Part shown: piece by piece, positions 51,437 through 60,868 of the stretch
How positions within the stretch are numbered: the stretch's first letter is position 1
Layout: the number at the start of each line of letters is the position of its first letter
Source of the DNA: Kitasatospora herbaricolor
GTDB lineage: Bacteria > Actinomycetota > Actinomycetes > Streptomycetales > Streptomycetaceae
DNA: 64,000 nucleotides
Assembly (NCBI RefSeq): GCF_030813695.1
Contig: NZ_JAUSVA010000002.1
Location: forward strand, 3,658,001-3,722,000
Reading direction: 5' to 3'
Notes under the pieces: model-generated
Databases searched by the model: none
What the model was told of the DNA's origin: nothing
What the model saw: the letters and a program-made list of their open reading frames with translations, nothing else
Made by a program: the position numbers and the translations under genes

Positions 51437-51832
51437 CTACAGGCGCTCGGGCCCGAACGCGTCGGGGAGCACCTCGCTCATCGGCCGCCGGCCCGAGGGC
51501 AGGTCGACCAGCAGCTCGGGCCCGCCGTGCTCGTACAGCAGCTGGCGGCAGCGCCCGCACGGCATCAGCAGCTCGCCGGCGCCGTCCACGCAGGTGAACG
51601 CCACCAGCCGGCCGCCGCCGGAGGCCTGCAGCGCGGAGACCAGGCCGCACTCGGCGCAGAGGCCGAGCCCGTACGAGGCGTTCTCCACGTTGCAGCCGCT
51701 GACGGTCCGTCCGTCGTCCACCAGGGCCGCCGCACCGACCGGGAACTTGCTGTACGGGGCGTACGCGTGGCCCATCGCCTCGCGGGCCACCGCGCGCAGC
51801 GCCTCCCAGTCGACCGTCGGAGCGGGCGTCAC
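51437..51832 (-). CDS. cdd: Cytidine deaminase
   Basis: 131 residues from GTG at 51832, overlapping the stop of the upstream permease gene (GTGA). Zinc ligands and catalytic Glu61 are in CAECG and PCGRCRQ, with the substrate segment GCNVENASYG. It makes (deoxy)uridine from (deoxy)cytidine, feeding DeoA and related phosphorylases. It is the last gene of the nucleoside transporter operon. Confidence 0.95.
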   Translation of the reverse strand: MTPAPTVDWEALRAVAREAMGHAYAPYSKFPVGAAALVDDGRTVSGCNVENASYGLGLCAECGLVSALQASGGGRLVAFTCVDGAGELLMPCGRCRQLLYEHGGPELLVDLPSGRRPMSEVLPDAFGPERL

Positions 51833-53097
51833 TTGCCCTGCCCCTTGCGGTAGATCTGGCCGTCGGCCTTCGGCGGCCGCAGCCGCTGCGAGGCCAGCGC
51901 GAGCACCACGAGGGTGATCACGTACGGCGTGGCGACGATCAGCGGACGCTGCACCTGGTCGGTCAGCGCGTACCAGGCGCCGAGGCCGCCGGCCACCACG
52001 AAGCTGATCGCGGCGGCGAGGTACGTGCGGCGGTAGAGCTGCCACAGCGCGAACAGGCCCATGGCGAGCGAGACCACCAGGATCAGCACGTGCACCGACT
52101 CCGGGTCGCGCAGCTGGAGGCTGTCGGTGAAGCCGAACAGGCCGGCGCCGATGGCCAGGCCGCCCGGCATCCAGTTGCCGAAGATCATCGCGGCGAGGCC
52201 GATGAAGCCTCGGCCGAGCGTCTGGCCGTCCTTGTAGAAGTGCGCCGCGACCAGCGAGAGGTACGCACCGCCGAGGCCCGCGAAGGCACCCGAGGCGATC
52301 ACCGCGATGTACTTGTACTTGTAGACGTTGACGCCCAGCGACTCGGACGCCGTCGGGTTCTCGCCGCAGGAGCGCAGCCGCAGGCCGAACACCGTCCGCC
52401 AGAGGACGAAGTAGCTGGCCACGATCAGCGCCGCCGCCAGGACCACGACCACCGAGAGGTTGGTGACCAGGCCGCCGAGCACACCGGCGACGTCGGAGAC
52501 CACGAACCAGTGGTGGTTCTCGATGTTCTTCAGCCCGGTGGAGAGCCCCGGGACGGTGATGTACGGCAGCGGATCCGCGGGCGGCGACTGGTTGGCGCCG
52601 GCCCCGAACGGGATGTAGTCCTTGTAGTAGATCTTGTTGACGTAGGCGCAGATGCCGGGGATCAGCAGGTTGACGCCGACGCCGGACACGATGTGGTCCA
52701 CGCCGAAGGTCACCGTGACGACGGCGTGCAGCAGACCGCCGAGCGCGCCGCCGAGCATGCCGGCCAGCAGGCCGAACCAGGGGCTGACCAGGTAGCCGCC
52801 CCAGGCGCCGCAGAAGGTGCCGGCGATCATCATGCCTTCGAGGCCGATGTTGACCACGCCGGCCCGCTCGGACCAGAGACCGCCCAGACCGGCCATGCCG
52901 ATCGGCACGGCGGCGCCGAGCGCCGCCGCGATCTGCCCGGAGGAGGTGAGGCTGTGGTTGCCCGTCGCCATCCCCACCGCGGAGAACAGGATGGTGGCGC
53001 CCGCGATCAGCAGCAGGACCACCGGCAGGGAGAGCTTGCGCTTCTTGGCGGGCGCACTGCCCGGCGTCTTCGCGCGAGCGGCGGTTGCGGTGCTCAT
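51829..53097 (-). CDS. Nucleoside-type ABC transporter permease 2
   Basis: 422 residues from ATG at 53097. About ten hydrophobic helices; the family motif ERAGVVNIGLEGMMIAGTF and the EAA-like loop LRLRSCGENPTASESLGVNV mark the BPD_transp_2 (RbsC/YufQ) type. It overlaps its partner permease gene by four bases at the start and cdd by four bases at the end. With the BMP lipoprotein it should import nucleosides. Confidence 0.93.
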   Translation of the reverse strand: MSTATAARAKTPGSAPAKKRKLSLPVVLLLIAGATILFSAVGMATGNHSLTSSGQIAAALGAAVPIGMAGLGGLWSERAGVVNIGLEGMMIAGTFCGAWGGYLVSPWFGLLAGMLGGALGGLLHAVVTVTFGVDHIVSGVGVNLLIPGICAYVNKIYYKDYIPFGAGANQSPPADPLPYITVPGLSTGLKNIENHHWFVVSDVAGVLGGLVTNLSVVVVLAAALIVASYFVLWRTVFGLRLRSCGENPTASESLGVNVYKYKYIAVIASGAFAGLGGAYLSLVAAHFYKDGQTLGRGFIGLAAMIFGNWMPGGLAIGAGLFGFTDSLQLRDPESVHVLILVVSLAMGLFALWQLYRRTYLAAAISFVVAGGLGAWYALTDQVQRPLIVATPYVITLVVLALASQRLRPPKADGQIYRKGQGK

Positions 53098-54359
53098 GCG
53101 GACACCTCCTTCTTCGCGGTCGACGCGGCCAGGGCGGCGAGTTCGGCGCCCACCTTCTGCTGCTGGCGCTTGAGGCCGTAACGGCGCACCAGCTCGTAGG
53201 CGACGACCACGCAGATGACGATCGTTCCCTGCATGACCTGGACGATCTCGAACGGGAAGGCCCCGTTCTGCGGCAGCGGCAGCTGGGTGCCGCTGACGTC
53301 CAGGAAGGCGAACAGCAGCGCCGAGAAGACCATCCCGATCGGGCTGTTGCGGCCGAGCAGGGCGACCGCGATGCCGGTGAAGCCGAGGCCGGCCTGGAAG
53401 CTCTGGCCGTAGTAGAAGGAGTTCTGCAGCAGGTCGGGCAGGCCGATCAGGCCCGCCAGCGCGCCGGAGACCGCCATGCTGATCAGCACCATGCGCTTGA
53501 CGTTGACGCCGGACGCGGTGGCGGCGCTCTCCGAGCGGCCGGTGGCGCGCAGGTCGAAGCCGAAGCGGGTGCGGTTCAGGGTGAACTGGAACAGCACGCC
53601 GACGATCACCGCGATCACGATGAAGCCCCAGAGGGTGCCGCCGGCCGTCTCGATCGAGAAGAAGTGGCTGGAGGCCGAGACCGGGTTCGTCTGGATGCTG
53701 TTGGTGGTGGTGCCCTTCTCCGGCGCGAAGATGCCGGGGACGAGCAACAGGCCGACCACGGCGCTGGCGATGGCGTTCAGCATGATGGTCGAGATGACCT
53801 CGCTGACGCCCCGGTAGACCTTCAGCAGGCCGGCGATGCTGGCCCAGAGGCCACCGACCAGCATGGCGGTGATCAGCAGCAGCGGGATCTGGATGACGGC
53901 GGGCAGGTCCATCTGGCCGCCGACGTAAGCGGCGAACAGGGCCGCGATCCGGTACTGGCCCTCGACACCGATGTTGAAGAGGTTCATCCGGAAGCCGAAG
54001 GCGGCGGCCGCCGCGGCCAGGTAGTACACGGTGGCCCGGTTGAGGGTCAGCACCTGGCCGTCCGACTTGGTGCCGTACGTCAGCATCACGTCGAAGGCGT
54101 CGAACGGGTTCTTGCCCGACACCAGCAGCAGGACCGAGCAGATCACCAGCGACAGCAGCACGGCCAGCACCGGCGCGGCGAGGCCGAGCGCGATCCGCTC
54201 GCCGTCGAAGCGCTTGGCCGTGGGCTTCGCCGGGGCCGGGGCCCCGCCCTGACCGGGCGTGCCGGAGGAACCGTCGGAGGGCGGGCCGTCGGCGAACGCG
54301 CCTTCGGCGGAGGTGCCGTCGGCGGGCTTGCCGTCGTCGGCGGAGTGGGAACTGGTCAT
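53094..54359 (-). CDS. Nucleoside-type ABC transporter permease 1
   Basis: 421 residues from ATG at 54359. An acidic, low-complexity N-terminus of ~45 residues precedes about eight hydrophobic helices, with FNIGVEGQYRIAALFAAYVGG and FDLRATGRSESAATASGVNV as family motifs (YufP type). It is three bases downstream of the ATPase gene and overlaps permease 2, so all are translated together. Confidence 0.93.
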   Translation of the reverse strand: MTSSHSADDGKPADGTSAEGAFADGPPSDGSSGTPGQGGAPAPAKPTAKRFDGERIALGLAAPVLAVLLSLVICSVLLLVSGKNPFDAFDVMLTYGTKSDGQVLTLNRATVYYLAAAAAAFGFRMNLFNIGVEGQYRIAALFAAYVGGQMDLPAVIQIPLLLITAMLVGGLWASIAGLLKVYRGVSEVISTIMLNAIASAVVGLLLVPGIFAPEKGTTTNSIQTNPVSASSHFFSIETAGGTLWGFIVIAVIVGVLFQFTLNRTRFGFDLRATGRSESAATASGVNVKRMVLISMAVSGALAGLIGLPDLLQNSFYYGQSFQAGLGFTGIAVALLGRNSPIGMVFSALLFAFLDVSGTQLPLPQNGAFPFEIVQVMQGTIVICVVVAYELVRRYGLKRQQQKVGAELAALAASTAKKEVSA

Positions 54360-54362
54360 GGG

Positions 54363-56117
54363 TTACTCCCCCGCCTGCGGGTCTTCGGCGGTCTCGGTGG
54401 TCGCGTCCGTGGTGCCCGGCAGGGCTTCGCCGGACTCGGCCTCGGTGCCCTCGGCGGCGAGCGCGCGGTCCTCGGCCACGGCCTCGGGCTCCGACTCGAT
54501 GTGGCCCGAGGCGGCGCCGGTCATCGCGGTGCCCAGGTCCTCGGCGGTGACGGTGGCCGGGTCGGCGTCCGCGACCAGCCGGCCGCGGTAGATCACCCGG
54601 ATGGTGTCGGAGAGGCCGATCAGCTCGTCCAGGTCGGCGGAGATCAGCAGGACGGCCAGGCCCTCCCGCTGGGCGACGCGGATCTGCTCCCAGATCTGCG
54701 CCTGCGCGCCGACGTCCACCCCGCGGGTGGGGTGGGCCGCGATCAGCAGCTTGGGGTGGTGGCTCATCTCGCGGCCGATGATCAGCTTCTGCTGGTTGCC
54801 GCCGGAGAGCGAGGCCGCGGTGACGTCGATGCCCGGGGTCCGGACGTCGTACTCCCGGACGATCCGCAGGGTGTCCCTGCGGGCGCCGGCCGCGTCGAGC
54901 AGCGGGCCCTTGGAGTTGGGCGCCTCGGTGACGTGCCCGAGGATCCGGTTCTCCCAGAGCGGGGCCTCCAGCAGCAGGCCGTGCCGGTGGCGGTCCTCGG
55001 GGATGTAGCCGATGCCGGCCTCGCGGCGGGCCCGGGTGAGGGTACCGGTGAGGTCCTTGCCGTCCAGCGTGACGGTGCCGGCGTCCAGCGGGAGCATCCC
55101 CATCACGGCCTCGACCAGTTCGGCCTGGCCGTTGCCCTCGACACCGGCGATGCCGAGGATCTCGCCCTTGCGGATCCGCAGCGTGATGTCGTCCAGGACG
55201 ACGCGCTCGATGCCCTCGGCGTCCGCCTTGGCGATCCGCAGGCCCTCGACGCGCAGCATCTCGTCCTCGGTGACGGTGGACGCGCGGCTCTCCGGGGAGG
55301 GCAGCTCGGTACCGACCATCATCTCGGCGAGCTGGCGGGCCGTCACGGTCTTCGGGTCCGCGTCGCCGACCGTGGTGCCGCGGCGGATGACGCTGATCGC
55401 GTCGGCCACCGAGAGCACCTCGTGCAGCTTGTGCGAGATGAAGATGACGGTGACGCCCTCGGCCTTGAGCTCGCGCAGGTTGGCGAAGAGCGCCTCGACC
55501 TCCTGCGGCACCAGGACGGCGGTGGGCTCGTCCAGGATCAGGATCCGGGCGCCGCGGTAGAGCACCTTGAGGATCTCGACCCGCTGACGGTCGGCGACGC
55601 CGAGGTCCTCGACCAGCGCGTCCGGGCGCACGCCCAGGCCGTACTGGTCGGAGATCTCGCGGATCTTCGCCTTGGCCTTCCCTCCTATGCCGTGCAGCTT
55701 CTCGCCGCCGAGAACGACGTTCTCCCAGACGGTGAGGTTGTCGGCCAGCATGAAGTGCTGGTGGACCATGCCGATGCCGCGGGCGATGGCGTCGCCGGGG
55801 GTGCTGAACTCGACGAGCTCGCCGTCGACGGCGATGGTGCCCTCGTCGGGGCGCTGCATCCCGTACAGGATCTTCATCAGGGTGGACTTGCCGGCGCCGT
55901 TCTCGCCCATGAGGGCGTGCACGGTGCCTCGTCGCACGGTGATGTCGATGTCGTGGTTGGCCACGACGCCGGGGAAGCGCTTGGTGATGCCGCGCAGTTC
56001 GACGGCCGGTGTCGCCGTCCCCGCGCTGGGGGTGCCGCCCTTGCTCAGGGCGGGGTCGGAAGCGGTGATGGCGGTCTCCTGGTGGTCTGGAGGCGCGTCG
56101 TTGCGCTGGAGGGCCAA
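54363..56117 (-). CDS. Nucleoside-type ABC transporter ATPase (two fused ATP-binding domains)
   Basis: 584 residues from ATG at 56117. The first ATPase half has Walker A GENGAGKST and Walker B ILILDEPTAVL, but its signature reads LGVADRQRVEIL instead of LSVGxxQRVEI, a modest change. The second has a degenerate Walker A (GVEGNGQAE), an intact LSGGNQQK signature and HPTRGVD, as is usual for the YufO/RbsA type. A C-terminal acidic tail of ~60 residues (Glu/Ala/Thr-rich) is extra. It lies 134 bases after the BMP gene, with a hairpin between them. Confidence 0.93.
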   Translation of the reverse strand: MALQRNDAPPDHQETAITASDPALSKGGTPSAGTATPAVELRGITKRFPGVVANHDIDITVRRGTVHALMGENGAGKSTLMKILYGMQRPDEGTIAVDGELVEFSTPGDAIARGIGMVHQHFMLADNLTVWENVVLGGEKLHGIGGKAKAKIREISDQYGLGVRPDALVEDLGVADRQRVEILKVLYRGARILILDEPTAVLVPQEVEALFANLRELKAEGVTVIFISHKLHEVLSVADAISVIRRGTTVGDADPKTVTARQLAEMMVGTELPSPESRASTVTEDEMLRVEGLRIAKADAEGIERVVLDDITLRIRKGEILGIAGVEGNGQAELVEAVMGMLPLDAGTVTLDGKDLTGTLTRARREAGIGYIPEDRHRHGLLLEAPLWENRILGHVTEAPNSKGPLLDAAGARRDTLRIVREYDVRTPGIDVTAASLSGGNQQKLIIGREMSHHPKLLIAAHPTRGVDVGAQAQIWEQIRVAQREGLAVLLISADLDELIGLSDTIRVIYRGRLVADADPATVTAEDLGTAMTGAASGHIESEPEAVAEDRALAAEGTEAESGEALPGTTDATTETAEDPQAGE

Positions 56118-56138
56118 AAGTTCTCAGGGGGACGGGAC

Positions 56139-56179
56139 GGGGCCCGGGGGTACGCGCTGAGCGCACCCGGCCGGGCCCC
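56139..56179 (-). terminator. Intercistronic hairpin between bmp and the ATPase gene
   Basis: GGGGCCCGG (56139-56147) pairs with CCGGGCCCC (56171-56179); GGGT/ACCC and GCGCT/AGCGC extend it. Placed between the binding-protein gene and the transporter genes it would act as a partial terminator or mRNA stabiliser, giving more binding protein than transporter. Confidence 0.6.
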
Positions 56180-56250
56180 TCCCTGATGCTGCGTCAATCA
56201 TCCCGCTGCCCGGCAGGCGGCAGCGGTACCGACGTCCTGTTCCGCGCGCC

Positions 56251-57312
56251 TTACGGGGCGGTCGGGACGGTGGTGGCGCCGCTGGTGATCGCCGTGGTCG
56301 CGGCGTCCAGCTTGGCCTTGATGTCGTCGATGTGGCCGCCGGTGGTGGCGAGCGAGACGCCCTGGGCCTTCAGGTCGAAGTTCTTCACGCCGGTGAGCGG
56401 CGCGTTGTCCTTGATCGACTTGATGTAGGTGTACACCGCGGTGTCGACGTTCTTCACCATCGAGGTGAGGATGACGTTCTTGTACTTCGACAGGGCCGGC
56501 TGGCTGGCCTGGTCGGAGTCGACGCCGATGGCCCAGGTGCCGGCCTTGTTGGAGACGGCCTCGATCGCGCCGCTGCCGGAGGAGCCGGCCGCCGCGTAGA
56601 TGACGTCCGCGCCCTTGTCGAGCTGGCCCTGGGCGGCCTCCTTGCCCTTGTCGGGCGAGGAGAAGCCGGAGAAGTCCGGCGGGGTGGTCAGGTAGGTCGT
56701 CTCGACCTTGATGTTCGGGTCGACGGACTTGGCGCCCGCCACGTAGCCGGCCTCGAACTTCTTGATCAGCTCGGACTGCACACCGCCGATGAAGCCGACG
56801 TGCTTGGCCTTGCTCTTGTTGGCGGCGGCGACGCCGGCCAGGTAGGAGCCCTCCTGCTCGGAGAACGTCAGCGAGGTGACGTTGGCCGGCTGGGTGGAGG
56901 AGGCCGAGTCGATGATCGCGAACTTGACGTTCGGGTTGTCCTTGGCGACCTTCTCGACCGCGGACTGGTAGACGAAGCCCACCGCGATGATCGGGTTGTA
57001 GCCACCGGTGACCAGGCTCTTGAGCCGGGTCTCCTTGTCGGCCTCGGCCTCGCCGGTCTTGGCGTCGGCCTCGGTGATCTGGACGCCCAGGTCGGCCTTG
57101 GCCTTGTCGAGACCGCGGGCGGCGGAGTCGTTGAACGACTGGTCGCCACGGCCACCGATGTCGTAGGCCATGCCGACCTTGATGCCGGAGTCGCCGGAGG
57201 CGCCGGCGGAAGCGGTCGTGTCGTCGGTGCTCTTTGCGCCGCAAGCGGCGAGCGAGGCAATGCCCAGGGAACCCGAGAGCACAACCGCGGCGAGCTTAGT
57301 AGAACGGCGCAA
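56251..57312 (-). CDS. BMP-family lipoprotein, nucleoside-binding
   Basis: 353 residues from TTG at 57312, supported by GGAG nine bases upstream and by a proper signal peptide that begins at this codon. Lipobox SLAAC with Cys24. The PnrA/BmpA fold follows: GMAYDIGGRGDQSFNDSA, GFVYQSAVEKVAKDNP, FSEQEGSYLAGVAAA, AAGSSGSGAIEAV, GVDSDQ. PnrA-type proteins bind purine nucleosides, which agrees with the operon content. The first gene of the bmp-ABC-cdd operon; the promoter holds the palindrome at 57364-57375. Confidence 0.93.
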   Translation of the reverse strand: MRRSTKLAAVVLSGSLGIASLAACGAKSTDDTTASAGASGDSGIKVGMAYDIGGRGDQSFNDSAARGLDKAKADLGVQITEADAKTGEAEADKETRLKSLVTGGYNPIIAVGFVYQSAVEKVAKDNPNVKFAIIDSASSTQPANVTSLTFSEQEGSYLAGVAAANKSKAKHVGFIGGVQSELIKKFEAGYVAGAKSVDPNIKVETTYLTTPPDFSGFSSPDKGKEAAQGQLDKGADVIYAAAGSSGSGAIEAVSNKAGTWAIGVDSDQASQPALSKYKNVILTSMVKNVDTAVYTYIKSIKDNAPLTGVKNFDLKAQGVSLATTGGHIDDIKAKLDAATTAITSGATTVPTAP

Positions 57313-57363
57313 GGGAGTATCTCCTTCTCACACGCACCCGTTTAGCGTGGTCGGACGCCACCG

Positions 57364-57375
57364 TAACGCGCGTAG
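57364..57375. promoter_or_regulatory. Nucleoside-gene palindrome (degenerate) before bmp
   Basis: TAACGCGCGTAG, 10 of 12 matches. On the minus strand CTACGCGCG is intact and -10-like TACGGT (57365-57360) starts at the degenerate end. The 255 bases beyond it, to 57630, hold no gene that I can support. Confidence 0.6.
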
Positions 57376-57630
57376 AACACGGTTGTGTTACGGCTCGTTC
57401 GGGCATCCGGGTTGTTATCAAACCGTGCCACCCGAGGGTGCGGAACCAATATCCGCCTCCAGTGTTACGGGCCAGGAGCCCACATCCAAACCAAATCGGA
57501 TGCGATCGCGACAAATCCGGTCGGATCCGTGCAGGAACCCCGGTCGAAGCGGGCATCCCGGGGCTTCCTGGCCACGCAGCGTCCTCGGACGCCCGCGCTG
57601 CGTCGACCGGTACCAGGGGGAAGGCCTGGG

Positions 57631-57666
57631 CAGGTCCGAAGAAGGGGGCAGGTCCGAAGAAGGGGG
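57631..57666. repeat. 18-base tandem repeat, two copies
   Basis: CAGGTCCGAAGAAGGGGG occurs twice head to tail, directly next to the hairpin at 57662-57690. No function evident. Confidence 0.8.
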
Positions 57667-57690
57667 CCCCGGGCTCTGCCCGGGGCCCCC
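57662..57690 (-). terminator. 12-bp perfect hairpin after the amidohydrolase gene
   Basis: GGGGGCCCCGGG and CCCGGGGCCCCC around CTCTG, 23 bases past the minus-strand stop at 57713. Confidence 0.8.
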
Positions 57691-57712
57691 TCGACGCTCG
57701 GATGCGACCGCC

Positions 57713-58957
57713 TCAGACCTCGCTGTGCTCCAGGGCCAGCGCGGCGAAGAGCTCGACACCGATCCCGATCGCCCGCTCGTCCACGTCGAAGCGGCCCTGG
57801 TGGAGATCCCGGACGGCGCTGTCGCCGGGGGCCCGGACGCCCAGCCGGGCCAGCGCGCCGGGCGCGTGCTCCAGGTACCAGGAGAAGTCCTCGCCGCCGA
57901 GGCTCTGCTCGGTCTCCTCGACGACCTCCCCGGCCGAACCGAAGCGGGCGGTCATCGCCGCCTCCAGCCGGGCGATCGAGACGGCCTCGTTCACCACCGG
58001 CGGCACCCCTCGGTGGTAGTCGAGGGTCCACTTGGCGCGGTGCGTCTCGGCCATCTTGGCGATCAGCTCGTGCAGCAGGTCCGGAGCCTCGCGCCAGCCC
58101 GGCAGCTCCAGGCAGCGGACGGTGCCCTCCAGCTCCGCGTGCTGCGGGATGACGTTGGCGGCGGAGCCGGAGGCGATCCGGCCCCAGACCAGGCTGACGC
58201 CCCAGCGCGGGTCCATCCGGCGGGCGAACACCGCCGGCAGGTCGGCGGCCATCCGCGCGATCGCGGTGACCAGGTCGGTGGTCAGGTGCGGGCGGGCGGT
58301 GTGGCCGCCGGGGCCGTCCAGGTGCAGCACCAGCCGGTCGCAGGCCGAGGTGATCGCGCCGACCTTCAGCCCGATCTTGCCGACGGTGACCTTGGGATCG
58401 CAGTGCACGGCGAAGATCCGGCCGACGTTGTCCATCCCGCCGGCCTTGATGACGTCCAGCGCGCCGCCCGGCATCACCTCCTCCGCGGGCTGGAAGACCA
58501 GCCGCACGGGCCGGCGCAGCTCGCCGTTGCGCGCCGCGGCCGCCAGCACCAGGGCCGTGCCCAGCACGATCGAGGTGTGCACGTCGTGCCCGCAGGCGTG
58601 GGCCCGGCCCGGCACGGTGGAGCGGTAGGTCACGTCCGTCTTGGCGTCGTCGATCGGCAGGGCGTCGATGTCGGCCCGGAAGGCCAGGAACGGCATGCCC
58701 GCGGGGGTGCCGGGCGGGACGATGTCGACTGTCATCCCGGTGCCGCCGGGCAGCACCCGGGGCTCCAGGCCCGCGGCGACCAGGCGGTCGCGCAGCAACC
58801 CGGTGGTGCGGAACTCCTGTCGGCCCAGCTCGGGGTGCCGGTGCAGGTCGCGGCGGAACGCGATCAGCTCTGCCTCGAAGGCGCGTACCCGGGTGCGCAG
58901 GTCGGCGGGGCGGGCAGCGGCGAGGGTGGCCTGTTGGGCGGTCCGAGGATCGTTCAC
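57713..58957 (-). CDS. M20-family amidohydrolase (AmiA/IAA-amino acid hydrolase-like)
   Basis: 414 residues from GTG at 58957. A -10 TACCCT ends 7 bases upstream, so the transcript is probably leaderless, and the open frame to 59191 is not coding. Metal-binding motifs are ACGHDVHTS, PAEE, AVHCDP and the dimerisation segment with GGHTARPH. Such enzymes hydrolyse N-acyl amino acids or amino-acid conjugates in the cytoplasm. The substrate is unknown. It lies next to the nucleoside transporter operon in other Streptomyces too, as far as I recall. Confidence 0.9.
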   Translation of the reverse strand: MNDPRTAQQATLAAARPADLRTRVRAFEAELIAFRRDLHRHPELGRQEFRTTGLLRDRLVAAGLEPRVLPGGTGMTVDIVPPGTPAGMPFLAFRADIDALPIDDAKTDVTYRSTVPGRAHACGHDVHTSIVLGTALVLAAAARNGELRRPVRLVFQPAEEVMPGGALDVIKAGGMDNVGRIFAVHCDPKVTVGKIGLKVGAITSACDRLVLHLDGPGGHTARPHLTTDLVTAIARMAADLPAVFARRMDPRWGVSLVWGRIASGSAANVIPQHAELEGTVRCLELPGWREAPDLLHELIAKMAETHRAKWTLDYHRGVPPVVNEAVSIARLEAAMTARFGSAGEVVEETEQSLGGEDFSWYLEHAPGALARLGVRAPGDSAVRDLHQGRFDVDERAIGIGVELFAALALEHSEV

Positions 58958-59210
58958 CTCAACAAGGGTAGGCCCGTGTGGGGGATTTGGCCTGACTTCC
59001 CCCGAAGAAGTCCCCGGATGGGCGCATACCGGCCCCGCAGCTGGGTATGACATCTCGTTTCTGTCGCCTTCCCGGGTGATCACTGTCCTGTGCAACGAAC
59101 GCCCGCCCGGACGGACACGGCCGCGCCCCAGCCTGCCGCCCGCACATGACAGCCGGGTGTACCAACTGTTTCGGCCTCGGCGCGGGGCCACCCGAACGGG
59201 TGATGTGAGG

Positions 59211-60800
59211 TCAGAACCGTTCGACCGGCGCGTAGGTGCCCCACACCTCGCGCAGGGCGTCGCAGACCTCGCCGACCGTCGCGCGGGCCGCCAGTGCCTC
59301 CTTCATCGGGGGGAGCACGTTGTCCGTCCCAGCGGCGGCCCGGCGCAGCGCCCCCAGGGCCCGGTCGACGGCCCGCCGGTCGCGCCCGGCCCGCAGCGCG
59401 GTCAGCCGGGCCGCCTGCCGGGCCTCGACCGCCGGGTCCACCCGCAGCGGCCGGTAGGGCTCCTCGGCGTCCAGCCGGAACCGGTTCACCCCGACCACGG
59501 TGCGCCGGCCGGCGTCGGTCTCCTGCTGGACGCGGTAGGCGGTGCGCTCGATCTCGGCCTTCTGGTGGCCCTGCTCGATCGCGGCGACCGCGCCGCCCAG
59601 CTCCTCCACCCGGCGCATCAGTGCGAGCGCGAGGGCCTCGACCTCGTCGGTCATCCGCTCGACGGCGTAGGAGCCGGCGAAGGGGTCGACGGTGGCGGTG
59701 ACGTCCGTCTCGTACGCCAGCACCTGCTGGGTCCGCAGGGCCAGCCGGGCGGCCTTCTCGGTGGGCAGCGCGATCGCCTCGTCGAAGCTGTTGGTGTGCA
59801 GCGACTGGGTGCCGCCGAGAACGGCGGCCAGCGCCTGCAGCGAGACCCGGACGAGGTTGACCTCGGGCTGCTGGGCGGTCAGCTGCACCCCGGCGGTCTG
59901 GGTGTGGAAGCGCAGCATCTGCGACCTCGGGTCCCGGGCGCCGAACTCCTCGCGCATCACCCGCGCCCAGATCCGCCGCGCCGCCCGGAACTTGGCGACC
60001 TCCTCCAGCAGCGTGGTGCGCGCGACGAAGAAGAAGGAGAGCCGGGGCGCGAAGTCGTCGACGGCCATCCCGGCCGCCAGCGCGGTGCGGACGTACTCGA
60101 TGCCGTTGGCGAGGGTGAAGGCGATCTCCTGCGCGGGATCGGCCCCGGCCTCGGCCATGTGGTAGCCGGAGATCGAGATGGTGTTCCACCGCGGGATCTC
60201 GGCCCGGCAGTACCGGATCACGTCCGCGACCAGCCGCAGCGAGGGCTTCGGCGGGAAGATGTAGGTGCCGCGGGCGATGTACTCCTTCAGCACGTCGTTC
60301 TGGACCGTGCCGGTGAGCCGGGCGGGCGCCACTCCCTGGGACTCGCCGACCAGTTGGTACAGCAGGAGGAGCAGCGCGGCGGGCGCGTTGATGGTCATCG
60401 AGGTGGAGACCCCGTCCAGCGGGATCCCGCCGAACAGGACGGCCATGTCCTCGACGCTGTCCACGGCCACGCCCACCTTGCCGACCTCGCCGGCCGCGAG
60501 CGGGGCGTCGGAGTCGTAGCCCATCTGGGTCGGCAGGTCGAAGGCGACCGAGAGGCCGGTGCCGCCGCCGGCGATCAGCTGCCGGTACCGGGCGTTGGAC
60601 TCGGCGGCGGTGCCGAAGCCGGCGTACTGGCGCATCGTCCAGGGCCGTCCGGTGTACATCGACGGGTACACGCCGCGGGTGTAGGGGTACTCGCCGGGTT
60701 CGCCGAGCCGCTCGGCCGGGTCCCAGCCCCGGAGCGCCTCGGGGCCGTAGACGGGCTCGACGGGCAGGCCCGACTCGGTGCGGCGGGGCTCGGCTGCCAT
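59211..60800 (-). CDS. Acyl-CoA mutase, methylmalonyl-CoA mutase large-subunit type without B12 domain
   Basis: 529 residues from ATG at 60800; the frame is open to 61043 but that part is low-complexity. The TIM-barrel catalytic domain is complete: [77 protein letters not shown]. The two residues that fix substrate choice are Tyr59 and Arg177, 118 apart as Tyr89/Arg207 in methylmalonyl-CoA mutase, not Phe/Gln as in isobutyryl-CoA mutase. The cobalamin domain (DxHxxG) is absent, so a separate small subunit is required; none is in the window. Confidence 0.88.
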   Translation of the reverse strand: MAAEPRRTESGLPVEPVYGPEALRGWDPAERLGEPGEYPYTRGVYPSMYTGRPWTMRQYAGFGTAAESNARYRQLIAGGGTGLSVAFDLPTQMGYDSDAPLAAGEVGKVGVAVDSVEDMAVLFGGIPLDGVSTSMTINAPAALLLLLYQLVGESQGVAPARLTGTVQNDVLKEYIARGTYIFPPKPSLRLVADVIRYCRAEIPRWNTISISGYHMAEAGADPAQEIAFTLANGIEYVRTALAAGMAVDDFAPRLSFFFVARTTLLEEVAKFRAARRIWARVMREEFGARDPRSQMLRFHTQTAGVQLTAQQPEVNLVRVSLQALAAVLGGTQSLHTNSFDEAIALPTEKAARLALRTQQVLAYETDVTATVDPFAGSYAVERMTDEVEALALALMRRVEELGGAVAAIEQGHQKAEIERTAYRVQQETDAGRRTVVGVNRFRLDAEEPYRPLRVDPAVEARQAARLTALRAGRDRRAVDRALGALRRAAAGTDNVLPPMKEALAARATVGEVCDALREVWGTYAPVERF

Positions 60801-60862
60801 GGGGTCTCCTCGGGTCCGAGGGTGGCGCGACGGCGCCGCCCGGCGGGCGTCCGGCCCTTCGC

Positions 60863-60868
60863 AATGTA
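60863..60868 (-). promoter_or_regulatory. Candidate -10 (TACATT) for the acyl-CoA mutase gene
   Basis: TACATT on the minus strand about 63 bases before the start codon, in the divergent gap 60801-61075. No clear -35; nothing else identified in that gap. Confidence 0.35.

Noticed and set aside
51829..56166. A 1445-codon minus-strand open frame spanning the whole nucleoside ABC operon
   Set aside because: Only its last 422 codons are a real permease; the rest is an Arg-rich out-of-frame reading of the second permease and ATPase genes.
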